Shown here in pieces: positions 23,142 through 32,693 of a stretch of 35,738 nt of DNA. The first letter of the stretch is position 1. Every line of letters starts with the position of its first letter. The notes beneath the pieces are model-generated. The model ran no database searches, had not been told where the DNA came from, and saw only the letters and a list, made by a program, of their open reading frames with translations. Origin of the DNA: Lachnospiraceae bacterium. Its GTDB lineage: Bacteria; Bacillota; Clostridia; Lachnospirales; Lachnospiraceae. The position numbers and the translations under genes are program-made. The stretch spans positions 1 to 35,738 of the forward strand of contig JAFYGB010000014.1 of the NCBI GenBank assembly GCA_017543445.1, read 5' to 3'.

Positions 23142-24253
23142 TTATATTGAGAAGACCAACAAAAGGAAACGAAGCGGAGGCGATGGCCTTTAAGCAAGAA
23201 TTTATACAAAATGGCGAGACCACGATCAACGGCAGTGAGTTGCTGGACCACATTGACTCGTATGATGAATGGCTGAAATCGGTAACGGACAATGCATCCG
23301 CCGAAACGGTGAACCCGGCGTGGGTGGTTACCGACACGTATTTCGCGTTTGATGCGGATGACAGGATCGTAGGCATCATTGACCTACGTCACACGCTGAA
23401 TGATTTCCTCAAGGATTTCGGCAATTGCGGCTACAGTGTGCGGCCTTCACAGAGGCGCAAGGGGTATGCCACGCAAATGCTGAAGATGATCCTGGGGCGG
23501 GCGGCGGAAGTCGGAATGGACCGGCTGCAGCTCTCTGTGGAGAGATCCAACGCGGCGTCCGTGAAGACCATCACGAAGAACGGCGGCAAGTATGAGAGAA
23601 GCTTCACGTTTGAAGGCGAAGAAGCAGACGTGTATTTCATTGACCTGAAAAAGCAAAAGAAGAGCGGCGCGGTACTGTATGTCCACGGCAGAGGCGGCAG
23701 CGCGAAGGGAGCGGAGCACTACAAGCCACTGTTTCCGGATATGGACGTTATCGGTCTGGATTATCAGACCGACACGCCCTGGGAAACCAATCAGGAGATC
23801 GAGGCGGCCGTGACCGAATTAAAAGGGCAATACGACCACGTCATCCTTATTGCAAGCAGCATCGGAGCGTACTACTCCATGCATGCCGACATCGGCAAAA
23901 GCATTGACCACGCATACTTTATCTCACCGATCGTGGACATGGAAAAATTGATTGCTGATATGATGTCCTGGGCCAATGTAACCGAGGAAGATCTGAAGAG
24001 AGAAAAGACCATCCAAACCGAATTCGGTGAGGAACTGTCCTGGGAATACCTCACCTACGTACGCGAACATCCCATCCACTGGACCACACCGACCGACATC
24101 CTCTACGGCTCCACCGACAACCTCCAGACCTACGAAACCATGCAGGCATTCGCAACCAAGACCGGTTCAACCCTGACCGTAATGCAAGACGGCGAACACT
24201 GGTTTCACACCGAAGAACAAATGCAGTTCCTAGACGCATGGATCACAAAATGA
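23138..24253 (+). CDS. GNAT acetyltransferase-alpha/beta hydrolase fusion protein
   Basis: 371 aa, starting in the ATGA overlap with the TetR gene. Residues 1-172 are a GNAT domain with acetyl-CoA loop RRKGYATQM (106-114), closely related to the protein at 12409-12927. Residues about 177-371 are a separate alpha/beta hydrolase: LYVHGRGGSAKGAEHY (the HG oxyanion region), the nucleophile elbow IASSIGAY (Ser241, with Ala in place of the first Gly), Asp327 in YGSTDNL, and GEHWFH with His354 or His357. No signal peptide. One chain could both add an acyl group and remove it, or modify and hydrolyse the same compound; this is inference. TetR control suggests induction by its substrate. Confidence 0.88.
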   Translation: MIILRRPTKGNEAEAMAFKQEFIQNGETTINGSELLDHIDSYDEWLKSVTDNASAETVNPAWVVTDTYFAFDADDRIVGIIDLRHTLNDFLKDFGNCGYSVRPSQRRKGYATQMLKMILGRAAEVGMDRLQLSVERSNAASVKTITKNGGKYERSFTFEGEEADVYFIDLKKQKKSGAVLYVHGRGGSAKGAEHYKPLFPDMDVIGLDYQTDTPWETNQEIEAAVTELKGQYDHVILIASSIGAYYSMHADIGKSIDHAYFISPIVDMEKLIADMMSWANVTEEDLKREKTIQTEFGEELSWEYLTYVREHPIHWTTPTDILYGSTDNLQTYETMQAFATKTGSTLTVMQDGEHWFHTEEQMQFLDAWITK

Positions 24254-24255
24254 CC

Positions 24256-24287
24256 GTTTTTCACCGCGCAGTGAACTGTCCGCCGGC
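24256..24287 (-). repeat. 32-bp inverted repeat, right copy
   Basis: Starts GTTTTTCACCG and ends CTGTCCGCCGGC, three bases after the fusion gene's stop. It is the reverse complement of 22467-22498 with two mismatches. The dyad inside (TTCACCGCGCAGTGAA) is nearly perfect here. Confidence 0.9.
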
Positions 24288-24329
24288 AATCGTGGAATGT
24301 GGACTGCGTCGGAAACTGAATAAACAAAT

Positions 24330-24372
24330 CCCCGGGGGTGTCACAAGGACACCTCCGGGGCATTTTTATTTG
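24330..24372. terminator. rho-independent terminator, probably bidirectional
   Basis: A 13-bp stem, CCCCGGGGGTGTC (24330-24342) and GACACCTCCGGGG (24348-24360), with one G-T pair and an ACAAG loop, then CATTTTTATTTG. The stop of the converging activase gene is at 24366. Confidence 0.88.
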
Positions 24373-27300
24373 TTTTCTGCTTTCATGTTTTTCACAGCGG
24401 TCGCGAGCATCAGTTTGATACGGTTGAGCTGGTTAACTTCGCTGGCGCCGGGGTCGTAGTCGACAGCGACGATGTTCGCCTCAGGATGCGCGGCGCGCAA
24501 TCCTTTGATGACACCTTTGCCGACGATGTGGTTCGGCAGGCAGCCGAAGGGCTGGGCGCAGACGATGTTCGGAACGCCGCTCTCGATGAGTTCCATCATC
24601 TCGCCGGTCAGGAACCAGCCCTCACCGGTCTGGTTACCAAGGGAAACGAACGGCTTCGCCATGTGAGCCAGGTGGGAGATGTGGGACGGCGGCGCGAAGT
24701 GCTTGCTGGCAGCGAGTTCTTCCTTCGCCGTCTTACGAAGCTGCTCGAGTGCCCAGATACCGAGGTTGGACTTGCGGGCGCTGCTCTTCTTCATGCCGAG
24801 TTTGAGCGCTTTGAAATTCGTGTTGTAGAAGCTGTACAGGAAGAAATCCAGCAGGTCCGGCATAACGGCCTCGGCGCCTTCCTGTTCCAGAAGTTTCACG
24901 AGGTAGTTATTCGCCGAGGGCAGGAACTTCACCAGGATCTCGCCGACGATACCGACTCTGGGTTTCTTCAGATCCTCGTGGACGGGGAGGGCGTCGAACT
25001 CGCGGATAATGCCACGCAGGTTCTTCTTAAACTCCGAGAACGAGGTGTGTTTCTTCTCGAGGGATGCGATACAACGTGCGCGCCACTTCTCGTGAAGGGC
25101 ATCCGCACTGCCCGGCGTTACTTCGTACGGGCGCGTATGATAGAGCACGCGCATGAAAACGTCGCCATAGACGATCGCCATGATCGCCTTGATGATGCGC
25201 TTCGGCGTGAGCTTGAAGCCGGGGTTCTTCTCTAAGCCCTGTACGCTCAGGGAAATGACCGGAATGTGGCCCATGCCTGCGTTCATCAGCGCACGACGGA
25301 TAAATCCGATGTAGTTGGAAGCACGGCAGCCGCCGCCGGTCTGGGTAATGAGGACCGCGACCTTATTGAGGTCGTAGCGGCCCGACAGGAGTGCCTGCAT
25401 GATCTGTCCTACGACGATCAGGGAAGGGTAGCAGGCGTCGTTGTTTACGTATTTCAGGCCGACATCGACCGAATCTTTACTTTCCTTCATGATCTCGACG
25501 TTCAGACCCGTTGACTTCAGCGCCGCGGACAAAATGTCGAAATGGATCGGCGTCATCTGCGGGCAGAGGATGGTGTAATCCTTCACCATCTCCTTCGTGA
25601 ATACCACGCGGTTGAACGCGGAACTTTGGATGACACGCTTGTTGCAGTTTTCACCGCTTTCGTTCATGCGGTCGCGGATACGAAGCGCCGCGATCAGGGA
25701 ACGGATGCGGATACGTGCCGCGCCGAGGTTATTGACCTCGTCGATCTTCAGCACGGTATAGATCTTACCGGAACGTGTGAGGATGTCGTCCACCGCGTCC
25801 GTGGTAACGGCGTCGAGGCCGCAGCCGAAGGAGTTGAGCTGGATGAGATCCAGGAATTCCGTAGTCTTAACGTAGTTTGCAGCCGCATAGAGGCGGGAGT
25901 GGTACATCCACTGGTCCATAACGATCAGCGGACGGTCGACCTTCGCCAGGTGGGAGACCGAGTCCTCTGTGAGAACGGCAATGCCGTAGGAGGTGATCAG
26001 CTCCGGGATACCATGGTTGATCTCCGGGTCAATGTGGTACGGACGTCCGGCCAGCACGATGCCGCGGCCGCCGCTCTGCTTCAGATATTCAATGACTTCC
26101 TCGCCCTTCTGCTGCATGTCTACACGGGTCTGCAACAACTCGGTCCATGCGGCGTGTGCTGCCTTGCGGACTTCCGAAGCAGGGATCTTATACTCTTTGT
26201 CGAATACTTCCACGAGACGCTTCGTCAGCACTTCCTCATCGGTAAATGCCATGAAGGGATTGATGAAACGAATGTGGTTCTGCGGGATCGTCTCCACGTT
26301 GTTTTTGATATTTTCCGCGTAGGAAGTTACGATCGGGCAGTTGTAGTGGTTGTTGGCGTCCTTCTGCTCATTACGCTCGTAAGGAATGCAAGGGTAGAAG
26401 ATGGTCTTCACACCGTTCTGGATGAGCCATTCCACGTGACCATGCGCCAGCTTCGCAGGGTAGCATTCCGACTCACTGGGGATAGATTCGATACCGAGCT
26501 CGTAGATCTTACGGGTCGACGCGGGCGAGAGGATGACGCGGAATTTCAGCGCCTTAAAGAAAGTCGCCCAGAACGGGTAATCCTCGTACTGGTTGAGCAC
26601 GCGCGGGATACCGATCACGCCGCGGGTCGCTTCCGCCTCGGACAGCGGTTCGTAGCCGAAGATACGCTCGTTTTTGTAAGCGAAGAGGTTCGGAACGCCC
26701 GAGCCTTTCTTCTCCTGCCCCAGACCCTTCTCACAACGGTTTCCGCTGATGAAGCGGCGGCCGCCCGAGAAATGATTGATGGTCAGACGGCATGCGTTGG
26801 TACAGCCGCGGCAGCGCGTCATGGTCGTCTTATATTCGAGATTGATGATGTCGTCCAGTGAGAGCATGGTGGTCTTTGTGCCTTCCACGTAGCGTTCGCG
26901 GGCAATGAGTGCCGCGCCGAACGCGCCCATGATGCCGGCGATGTCCGGACGCACGGCCTTGCAGCCGGAGATGCGCTCGAAACTGCGGAGCACAGCGTCG
27001 TTGTAGAAGGTACCGCCCTGAACGACGATATTCTTACCGAGATCCTTCGGATCGGTAAGCTTGATAACTTTGTAGAGTGCATTTCGGATGACCGAATATG
27101 CCAGACCCGCAGAGATGTCCGCCACGTCGGCGCCTTCCTTCTGGGCCTGCTTAACGTTCGAGTTCATGAATACGGTACAACGGGTACCGAGGTCGGTCGG
27201 ATGCTTCGCAAACAGAGCCGCCTTTGCGAAATTCTCCACCGTGTAATTCAACGATTTGGCGAATGTCTCGATGAAAGAACCGCAGCCAGAGGAGCATGCT

Positions 27301-28673
27301 TCATTCAAAAGCACGCTGTCGACCGTGTTGTTTTTGATCTTGATGCACTTCATGTCCTGACCGCCGATATCCAGGATACAATCGACTTCGGGCAGGAAGA
27401 ATTTCGCTGCGTAGAAGTGAGCGACGGTCTCGACCTCACCTTCGTCGAGCATCAGTGCCGCCTTCAGAAGCGCCTCACCATAGCCGGTGGAGCAAGAGTA
27501 GGCGATGTGCACATCCTCGGGAATCAGTTCGCGGATCTCTGTGATCGCGCGGATCGTCGTCGCGAGCGGATTACCATTGTTGGAACTGTAGAAACTGTAG
27601 AGCAGGCTCCCCTCTTCGGAGACCAGCGCCACCTTCGTCGTGGTGGAACCGGCGTCGATACCGAGGAAGCAATTGCCCTTATAAGTCGACAGATAGTCGC
27701 GTTTTACACAATAATTCTCGAAGCGCGCACGGAAGCGGTCGTACTGCTCCTGGTCTCGGAACAGGGGCTCCATACGCTTAACTTCGAAGTCCATCTTGAT
27801 GCCCTTCGAGAGGCGCTCAATCAGTTCTTCAGCGTCCAGGATCACCGTCCCGTCGGGGAAGGCTCCGTTTTCGTCCTGCTCCGCATGGTTCATAGCCGCG
27901 CCGATCGCCGCAAAAAGGTGGGAGTGATCGGGGGCAATGATCGCGTCACCGGTCAGCTTCAATGTGCGGATAAAGGCGTTGCGCAGCTCCGGCAGGAAGT
28001 GGAGCGGACCGCCTAAGAAGGCGACATTGCCCCGGATGGGCTTACCGCAGGCCAGACCGGAAATGGTCTGGTTTACCACAGCCTGGAAGATGGAGGCAGC
28101 CAAGTCCTCGCGGGTGGCGCCCTCATTGATCAGGGGCTGAATATCGGTCTTCGCGAACACGCCGCAGCGCGCTGCGATGGGATAGATGTTGGAATAGTTA
28201 GCGGCATATGCGTTCAGGCCGGCCGCGTCGGTCTGCAGCAGGGACGCCATCTGGTCGATGAATGAACCGGTACCGCCGGCGCAGATGCCGTTCATACGCT
28301 GCTCGATGCCGTTCGTGAAGTAGATGATCTTCGCGTCCTCACCGCCGAGCTCGATCGCAACGTCGCAGTGCGGCGCGTAATCCTTCAGCGATGTGGAAAC
28401 GGCTACGACTTCCTGTACAAAAGGAACTTCCAGGTGCTTAGAGAGGGTGAGACCGCCCGAACCGGTGATGACCGGCAGCACGCGGAACGGACCTAACTTC
28501 TCCAGACCGCGCTTCAAAAGCTCGGCCAGAGTTTCCTGTATATTTGCAAAATGTCGTTCGTAATCGGAGAAAAGGATGGTATGATCATCCATATCCAGAA
28601 TGGCGATCTTAACGGTCGTGGATCCGATGTCGATACCGAGATAGTATGTCTTTTCCTGTGGTATTATAGCCAT
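24366..28673 (-). CDS. double BadF-type acyl-CoA dehydratase activase (2-hydroxyacyl-CoA dehydratase activator-related)
   Basis: 1435 aa from the ATG at 28673, behind AAGGAGG. Two ASKHA ATPase domains are in tandem: [10 protein letters not shown] (13-22) with [10 protein letters not shown] (131-140), and [10 protein letters not shown] (338-347) with [10 protein letters not shown] (460-469). Each carries the two cysteines that hold the bridging 4Fe-4S cluster in HgdC-like homodimers (Cys131/Cys170, Cys460/Cys499), so the chain probably folds as its own dimer. A DUF2229-type region follows with [10 protein letters not shown] (621-630) and a C-terminal HgdB-like part. Family members use ATP to push an electron into 2-hydroxyacyl-CoA dehydratases or act in related redox chemistry; the partner is unknown here. 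Confidence 0.9.
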   Translation of the reverse strand: MAIIPQEKTYYLGIDIGSTTVKIAILDMDDHTILFSDYERHFANIQETLAELLKRGLEKLGPFRVLPVITGSGGLTLSKHLEVPFVQEVVAVSTSLKDYAPHCDVAIELGGEDAKIIYFTNGIEQRMNGICAGGTGSFIDQMASLLQTDAAGLNAYAANYSNIYPIAARCGVFAKTDIQPLINEGATREDLAASIFQAVVNQTISGLACGKPIRGNVAFLGGPLHFLPELRNAFIRTLKLTGDAIIAPDHSHLFAAIGAAMNHAEQDENGAFPDGTVILDAEELIERLSKGIKMDFEVKRMEPLFRDQEQYDRFRARFENYCVKRDYLSTYKGNCFLGIDAGSTTTKVALVSEEGSLLYSFYSSNNGNPLATTIRAITEIRELIPEDVHIAYSCSTGYGEALLKAALMLDEGEVETVAHFYAAKFFLPEVDCILDIGGQDMKCIKIKNNTVDSVLLNEACSSGCGSFIETFAKSLNYTVENFAKAALFAKHPTDLGTRCTVFMNSNVKQAQKEGADVADISAGLAYSVIRNALYKVIKLTDPKDLGKNIVVQGGTFYNDAVLRSFERISGCKAVRPDIAGIMGAFGAALIARERYVEGTKTTMLSLDDIINLEYKTTMTRCRGCTNACRLTINHFSGGRRFISGNRCEKGLGQEKKGSGVPNLFAYKNERIFGYEPLSEAEATRGVIGIPRVLNQYEDYPFWATFFKALKFRVILSPASTRKIYELGIESIPSESECYPAKLAHGHVEWLIQNGVKTIFYPCIPYERNEQKDANNHYNCPIVTSYAENIKNNVETIPQNHIRFINPFMAFTDEEVLTKRLVEVFDKEYKIPASEVRKAAHAAWTELLQTRVDMQQKGEEVIEYLKQSGGRGIVLAGRPYHIDPEINHGIPELITSYGIAVLTEDSVSHLAKVDRPLIVMDQWMYHSRLYAAANYVKTTEFLDLIQLNSFGCGLDAVTTDAVDDILTRSGKIYTVLKIDEVNNLGAARIRIRSLIAALRIRDRMNESGENCNKRVIQSSAFNRVVFTKEMVKDYTILCPQMTPIHFDILSAALKSTGLNVEIMKESKDSVDVGLKYVNNDACYPSLIVVGQIMQALLSGRYDLNKVAVLITQTGGGCRASNYIGFIRRALMNAGMGHIPVISLSVQGLEKNPGFKLTPKRIIKAIMAIVYGDVFMRVLYHTRPYEVTPGSADALHEKWRARCIASLEKKHTSFSEFKKNLRGIIREFDALPVHEDLKKPRVGIVGEILVKFLPSANNYLVKLLEQEGAEAVMPDLLDFFLYSFYNTNFKALKLGMKKSSARKSNLGIWALEQLRKTAKEELAASKHFAPPSHISHLAHMAKPFVSLGNQTGEGWFLTGEMMELIESGVPNIVCAQPFGCLPNHIVGKGVIKGLRAAHPEANIVAVDYDPGASEVNQLNRIKLMLATAVKNMKAENK

Positions 28674-28745
28674 CACAGAAAACCTCCTTGGGAAATGCAG
28701 ACGGGCGAAGAAATGCCCGCAGCTGCGCAAAAAGCGCTACCATAC

Positions 28746-28774
28746 ATTATACGTTGAAACCGCTCGGAACGCAA
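28746..28774 (-). promoter_or_regulatory. promoter of the activase gene
   Basis: On the - strand: TATAAT at 28746-28751 and TTGCGT at 28769-28774 with 17-base spacing. The ATG is 73 bases downstream. Confidence 0.55.
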
Positions 28775-28818
28775 GCGGGAAATGGGAAACCGTAAGGAAT
28801 AAGTAAAAATTTCACAGA

Positions 28819-28847
28819 TTGACATATATAGGGCGTTTTGCTATAAT
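28819..28847 (+). promoter_or_regulatory. consensus promoter of the CorA-like gene
   Basis: Perfect TTGACA (28819-28824) and TATAAT (28842-28847), 17-base spacing. The leader of about 65 bases has GCCGC (28865-28869) facing GCGGC (28887-28891), enough for a small hairpin but far too short for a Mg-sensing M-box. Confidence 0.92.
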
Positions 28848-28919
28848 TTAGGGTGCGCTAACGGGCCGCCTTGGGGCTTCGTTTATGCGGCATGACTCGC
28901 GATGAAAGGGGGACCGCAT

Positions 28920-29855
28920 ATGATTCAGATCGTAAAGACGAACGAGGGTAAGCTCAGCATTTTACCTCAGATCGAAAAAGATAGTTGGATCATGATGACC
29001 GATCCTACTACTGCCGAACTCGAGCAGATCTCAGAATTCTTTCATATGGACATCGATGACTTGAAGGCTCCTTTGGATGAAGAGGAACGTTCCCGTATCG
29101 AGGTGGAAGATTATTACACCATGATCTTAGTAGATATTCCCATGACCGAAGAACGTAACGGTAAGGATTGGTACGTGACGGTCCCGCTCGGTATCTACGT
29201 ATTCCATGATTACATCTTAACGGTCTGCCTGTACCACACGCCTATCCTGGAAGCATTTCGCGATGGTCGCGTGAAGGAATATCACAGCTACATGAAGACG
29301 CGTTTCATCTACCAGATGCTGTTTCGAAATGCGTCCCTGTACCTGCAGTACCTGCGTAATATCGAGAAGAAGAGCACCGAGATCGAGCAGAAGATGCGCA
29401 TCAACCAGAAGAATCAGGAACTGGTCGAGCTCATGGAGCTGCAGAAGTCCCTGGTCTACATCACGACTTCCCTTCGTTCGAACGAGGCCGTGCTCGAGAA
29501 ACTGATGCGCAGCGACCGCATCAAACGGTATCCGGAGGACACCGAGCTTCTGGAAGATGTCATCATCGAGAATAAGCAGGCCATCGAGATGGCGAATATT
29601 TACCGAGACATTTTGAATGGAACCATGGACGTGTTCGCGTCCATTATCTCCAACAACATGAACTTCGTCATGAAGTTCCTGACGGTCGTTACGATCATCC
29701 TGGCGGTCCCGACATTGATCTCCGGTTTCTACGGAATGAATGTCAATGACACCATGATGCCGTTCGCCCATGAGCCTTATGCATTTCCCGTGATCGTGGT
29801 GCTTTCGATGTTGATCGCACTGTTGGTCGGCTGGTATTTCAACCGAAAGAAATAG
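28920..29855 (+). CDS. CorA-family divalent cation transporter
   Basis: 311 aa from the ATG at 28920, eight bases after AAAGGGGG. The long cytoplasmic domain with helices EKKSTEIEQKMRINQK and MANIYRDILNGTMD is followed by two C-terminal membrane segments. The loop between them has the GMN signature (GFYGMNVND), which selects Mg2+ or Co2+ at the pore entrance. The family works as a pentamer in the cytoplasmic membrane. The substitute after GMN (VNDTMMP) is within normal range. It is 21 bases from the rhomboid-like gene, so they form one operon. Confidence 0.92.
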   Translation: MIQIVKTNEGKLSILPQIEKDSWIMMTDPTTAELEQISEFFHMDIDDLKAPLDEEERSRIEVEDYYTMILVDIPMTEERNGKDWYVTVPLGIYVFHDYILTVCLYHTPILEAFRDGRVKEYHSYMKTRFIYQMLFRNASLYLQYLRNIEKKSTEIEQKMRINQKNQELVELMELQKSLVYITTSLRSNEAVLEKLMRSDRIKRYPEDTELLEDVIIENKQAIEMANIYRDILNGTMDVFASIISNNMNFVMKFLTVVTIILAVPTLISGFYGMNVNDTMMPFAHEPYAFPVIVVLSMLIALLVGWYFNRKK

Positions 29856-29876
29856 TTCACACGGAGTAGATTTAGT

Positions 29877-30869
29877 ATGAAATGGTTTTACAAATTGGAA
29901 TATAAGTGGGGACGGTACGCGATCCGACATCTGATGAACTACATTCTGGTGTTGTATATCGCCGGTATTGTACTGAACCTGGTGGATCCGGCACTGTATG
30001 TCGAATATCTGGCGCTCGATCCGTGGATGATCTTCGAGCATGGCCAGGTATGGCGTATCTTCACTTTTTTGATGTGCGCGCCGAGTTCGGATAATTTATT
30101 TTGGGCATTGATCTCGACCTGGATCTATTTTTCGTTTGGCACATACGTTGAACGTGCTTGGGGGGCGTTCCGCTTCAACGTATTCATGTTCTGCGGTATC
30201 CTCTACACCATTTTGGGATCGTTTTTGGTATACGTCCTGGTGAAGATGGGTGTGATCGATCCACTGACATATATACTTAATCGTGTTAGTTTGATCACGA
30301 TCGGAACGAGTTACTTGAACTTCTCGATCTTTATGGCATTTGCTTTCACCTTTCCTACGATGCAAATGTTGTTTATGTTCCTCATTCCCATTCCTGCACA
30401 GGTTTTGGGCTGGATCGAAGTTGGTATTTATGTCGTTCTGTTCATTCAGGGAAACATTGCGGTTCGCGTCATGATCGGAGCCGCCTTCCTGAACGTGATT
30501 TTGTTCTTCTTGGTAACGCGCGGTGCACCGATGATCTCACCGGGGCAGATGAAGCGCCGTGTGGAGTTCAAGCGAAACATTCGCGTCAAGCCTACGGACG
30601 GGCCGCGCCACCGTTGTGCGATCTGCGGCAAGACGGAGCGCGACGATGTGACGCTGGAGTTCCGCTACTGTTCCAAATGTGCCGGCGATTTTGAATATTG
30701 CATGGAGCACTTGTATACACACAAACATGTCACACCCGAGATGCTCGAGGAGATGAAGACGCGGGCCCGCATCCAGATGGCGACCGGTAAATCGCCCATT
30801 CTGGAGAGCGACATCGTTGATTCCGAAGCACGTGAGGTGGATGACGATAAGCCAGATGGGGAGACGTAA
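29877..30869 (+). CDS. rhomboid-like membrane protein with C-terminal zinc ribbon
   Basis: 330 aa. About six hydrophobic segments span residues 15-220. The layout (HGQVWRIFTFLMCAP, then FGTYVERAWGAFRF) follows rhomboid-family membrane proteins. The catalytic GxSG motif in the fourth helix and its His partner are not seen, so it is probably not a protease. The soluble C-terminus has a zinc ribbon or cross-brace: CAIC, CSKC, CMEH, with HKH behind, then an acidic tail. It is likely a membrane scaffold or adaptor. It follows the CorA-like gene closely and is followed by a small anchored protein. Confidence 0.65.
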   Translation: MKWFYKLEYKWGRYAIRHLMNYILVLYIAGIVLNLVDPALYVEYLALDPWMIFEHGQVWRIFTFLMCAPSSDNLFWALISTWIYFSFGTYVERAWGAFRFNVFMFCGILYTILGSFLVYVLVKMGVIDPLTYILNRVSLITIGTSYLNFSIFMAFAFTFPTMQMLFMFLIPIPAQVLGWIEVGIYVVLFIQGNIAVRVMIGAAFLNVILFFLVTRGAPMISPGQMKRRVEFKRNIRVKPTDGPRHRCAICGKTERDDVTLEFRYCSKCAGDFEYCMEHLYTHKHVTPEMLEEMKTRARIQMATGKSPILESDIVDSEAREVDDDKPDGET

Positions 30870-30874
30870 GAACT

Positions 30875-31291
30875 ATGAAGAAGCTGATAGGATTAATCAT
30901 TTTTGCGTTGATTGCAGTTACGGCCTATACGACGATCAAGAAGGTCAGTGATGACAAAAAAGAAAAAGCACTTCAGGATGACTATGCTAAGATCAATACG
31001 ATCATTACATCCATCGATGAATTGATCCATTCTCCGGCGGTAAATGCTTTTGGAGACGCCCGTGTGATCTACCAATTTCGTTTTAGTGACATAAAGGATG
31101 TCGAGCATGAATTCTACAAAAAACTGTTAGAAAGAGTTGGTTCGGATTATAACGGGAAGCTCTCCAACGGAGATGTTATTTATATGCAGGTCAACGCGCA
31201 CACCCAACATTTCTGGGTCTATGCCGGTGGCACAGACAATGAAAATATGCTTTATCCGGATTGGAAATATACAAAAGTTCCGAAACGATGA
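30875..31291 (+). CDS. small membrane-anchored protein of unknown function
   Basis: 138 aa. KKLIGLIIFALIAVTAYTTI is an N-terminal membrane anchor or signal, followed by a mostly hydrophilic domain with aromatic residues (YMQVNAHTQHFWVYAGG). It starts five bases after the rhomboid-like gene and is 17 bases before lysA, so it belongs to the same transcript. No family recognised. It probably faces the outside of the membrane. Confidence 0.6.
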   Translation: MKKLIGLIIFALIAVTAYTTIKKVSDDKKEKALQDDYAKINTIITSIDELIHSPAVNAFGDARVIYQFRFSDIKDVEHEFYKKLLERVGSDYNGKLSNGDVIYMQVNAHTQHFWVYAGGTDNENMLYPDWKYTKVPKR

Positions 31292-31308
31292 GAAGGAGAT
31301 AGAAGAAA

Positions 31309-32583
31309 ATGGAGAAGAAACCATTTGTAACGTATGAGCAGATGAAGGAGATTGTGAAGAAATATCCCACGCCCTTCCACATTTACGACGAGAAGGGTAT
31401 TCGTGAGAATGTCCGCAAGATCCGTCAGGCATTTGCCTGGAACCCCGGATTTCATGAATATTTCGCGGTCAAAGCGAACCCGAACCCTTTCCTTTTGAAG
31501 ATCCTTCAGGAAGAGGGCTGCGGCACGGACTGCTCTTCCCTGACCGAACTGATGCTTTCGAACGCACTGGATTTCAAGGGCGACGACATCATGTTTTCCT
31601 CGAATGCTACGCCGGCGGAAGAGTATGTTTACGCAAAGAAGATCGGAGCGATCATCAACCTCGACGATTACACTCACATCGACTTTTTGGATAAATGTGC
31701 CGGCATTCCGGAGACCATCTGCTGCCGTTATAACCCGGGCGGCGTTTTCAAAATGAGTAATGGCATCATGGATAACCCGGGCGATGCGAAGTACGGCATG
31801 ACGCCGGAGCAGATCTGCGCGGCTTATCCTCGCCTGAAGGAACTGGGCGCGAAGCGTTTCGGCATGCACGCCTTCCTGGCATCGAACACATTGACCAATG
31901 AATACTATCCGCTCCTGGCGAAGACTTTGTTCGAGGTAGCGGTCGACATCAAGAATAAGACCGGCATCGTATTGTCCTTCATCAACCTGTCCGGCGGCGT
32001 AGGTATTCCCTACCGTCCGGAGGATACTGCGAACGACATCATCGCGATCGGCGAGGGCGTTCGTAAGGCATACGAGGAGATCCTCGTGCCCGCAGGCATG
32101 GGTGATGTAGCCATCTACACCGAGATGGGACGTTTCGTTACCGGTCCCTTCGGCGCGCTGGTTACCACAGCGGTTCACGAGAAGCACATCCACAAAGAGT
32201 ACATCGGTTGCGACGCTTGTGCTGCGAACCTCATGCGTCCTGCGATCTACGGCGCGTACCATCACCTGACCGTTCTGGGTAAGGAAGACCAGCCTTGCGA
32301 TCACAAGTACGACGTGACCGGTTCCCTCTGCGAGAACTGCGATAAGTTCGCGGTTGACCGCATGCTGCCGAAGATCGACATCGGCGACCTGCTGTACATC
32401 CACGACACCGGAGCGCACGGCTACTCCATGGGCTACAACTACAACGGAAAACTCCGCAGTAAGGAACTCTTGCTGTGCGAGGACGGCTCTGTAAAGCTCA
32501 TCCGCCGCGCCGAGACCCCGAAGGACTACTTCGCGACCTTTGATTTCTGCGACATCCTCGATAAGATGGACTACGACGTATAA
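31309..32583 (+). CDS. lysA: diaminopimelate decarboxylase
   Basis: 424 aa, normal for the family. It belongs to the fold-type III PLP enzymes that decarboxylate meso-diaminopimelate to lysine, the last step of the pathway. The PLP lysine lies in YFAVKANPNP (Lys55). The phosphate-binding glycine-rich loop is SGGVGI, and the active-site Cys region (CDACAANLMRP) and HDTGAHGYSM near the C-terminus (GAYG-like) are present. The ribosome site AGAAGGAGATAG is good. The operon context with a cation channel is not informative about regulation. The symbol rests on family similarity. Confidence 0.9.
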   Translation: MEKKPFVTYEQMKEIVKKYPTPFHIYDEKGIRENVRKIRQAFAWNPGFHEYFAVKANPNPFLLKILQEEGCGTDCSSLTELMLSNALDFKGDDIMFSSNATPAEEYVYAKKIGAIINLDDYTHIDFLDKCAGIPETICCRYNPGGVFKMSNGIMDNPGDAKYGMTPEQICAAYPRLKELGAKRFGMHAFLASNTLTNEYYPLLAKTLFEVAVDIKNKTGIVLSFINLSGGVGIPYRPEDTANDIIAIGEGVRKAYEEILVPAGMGDVAIYTEMGRFVTGPFGALVTTAVHEKHIHKEYIGCDACAANLMRPAIYGAYHHLTVLGKEDQPCDHKYDVTGSLCENCDKFAVDRMLPKIDIGDLLYIHDTGAHGYSMGYNYNGKLRSKELLLCEDGSVKLIRRAETPKDYFATFDFCDILDKMDYDV

Positions 32584-32609
32584 GAATAGTTAAGATTGAT
32601 AGAGAATAT

Positions 32610-32660
32610 AAAACCGCCACCGCGTTCGGTATCGACCGAAACATGGTGGCGGTTTTGTTT
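32610..32660. terminator. bidirectional terminator between lysA and the permease
   Basis: AAAACCGCCACC (32610-32621) pairs with GGTGGCGGTTTT (32645-32656), enclosing a second hairpin (TTCGGT/ACCGAA). The A run on one side and T run on the other suit both converging genes. Confidence 0.9.
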
Positions 32661-32693
32661 ATAACGTGAGCCGATGTCCGGCTCGTGAGATCC

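Noticed and set aside
24486-26861. Long open frames on the + strand inside the activase gene
   Set aside because: They are the mirror of a highly conserved coding strand with matching domains; the antisense proteins show no motif and are unusually rich in Arg, Val, Asp and His.
28848-28919. M-box Mg2+ riboswitch before the CorA-like gene
   Set aside because: The leader is only about 65 bases, less than half the size of an M-box, with one weak stem.
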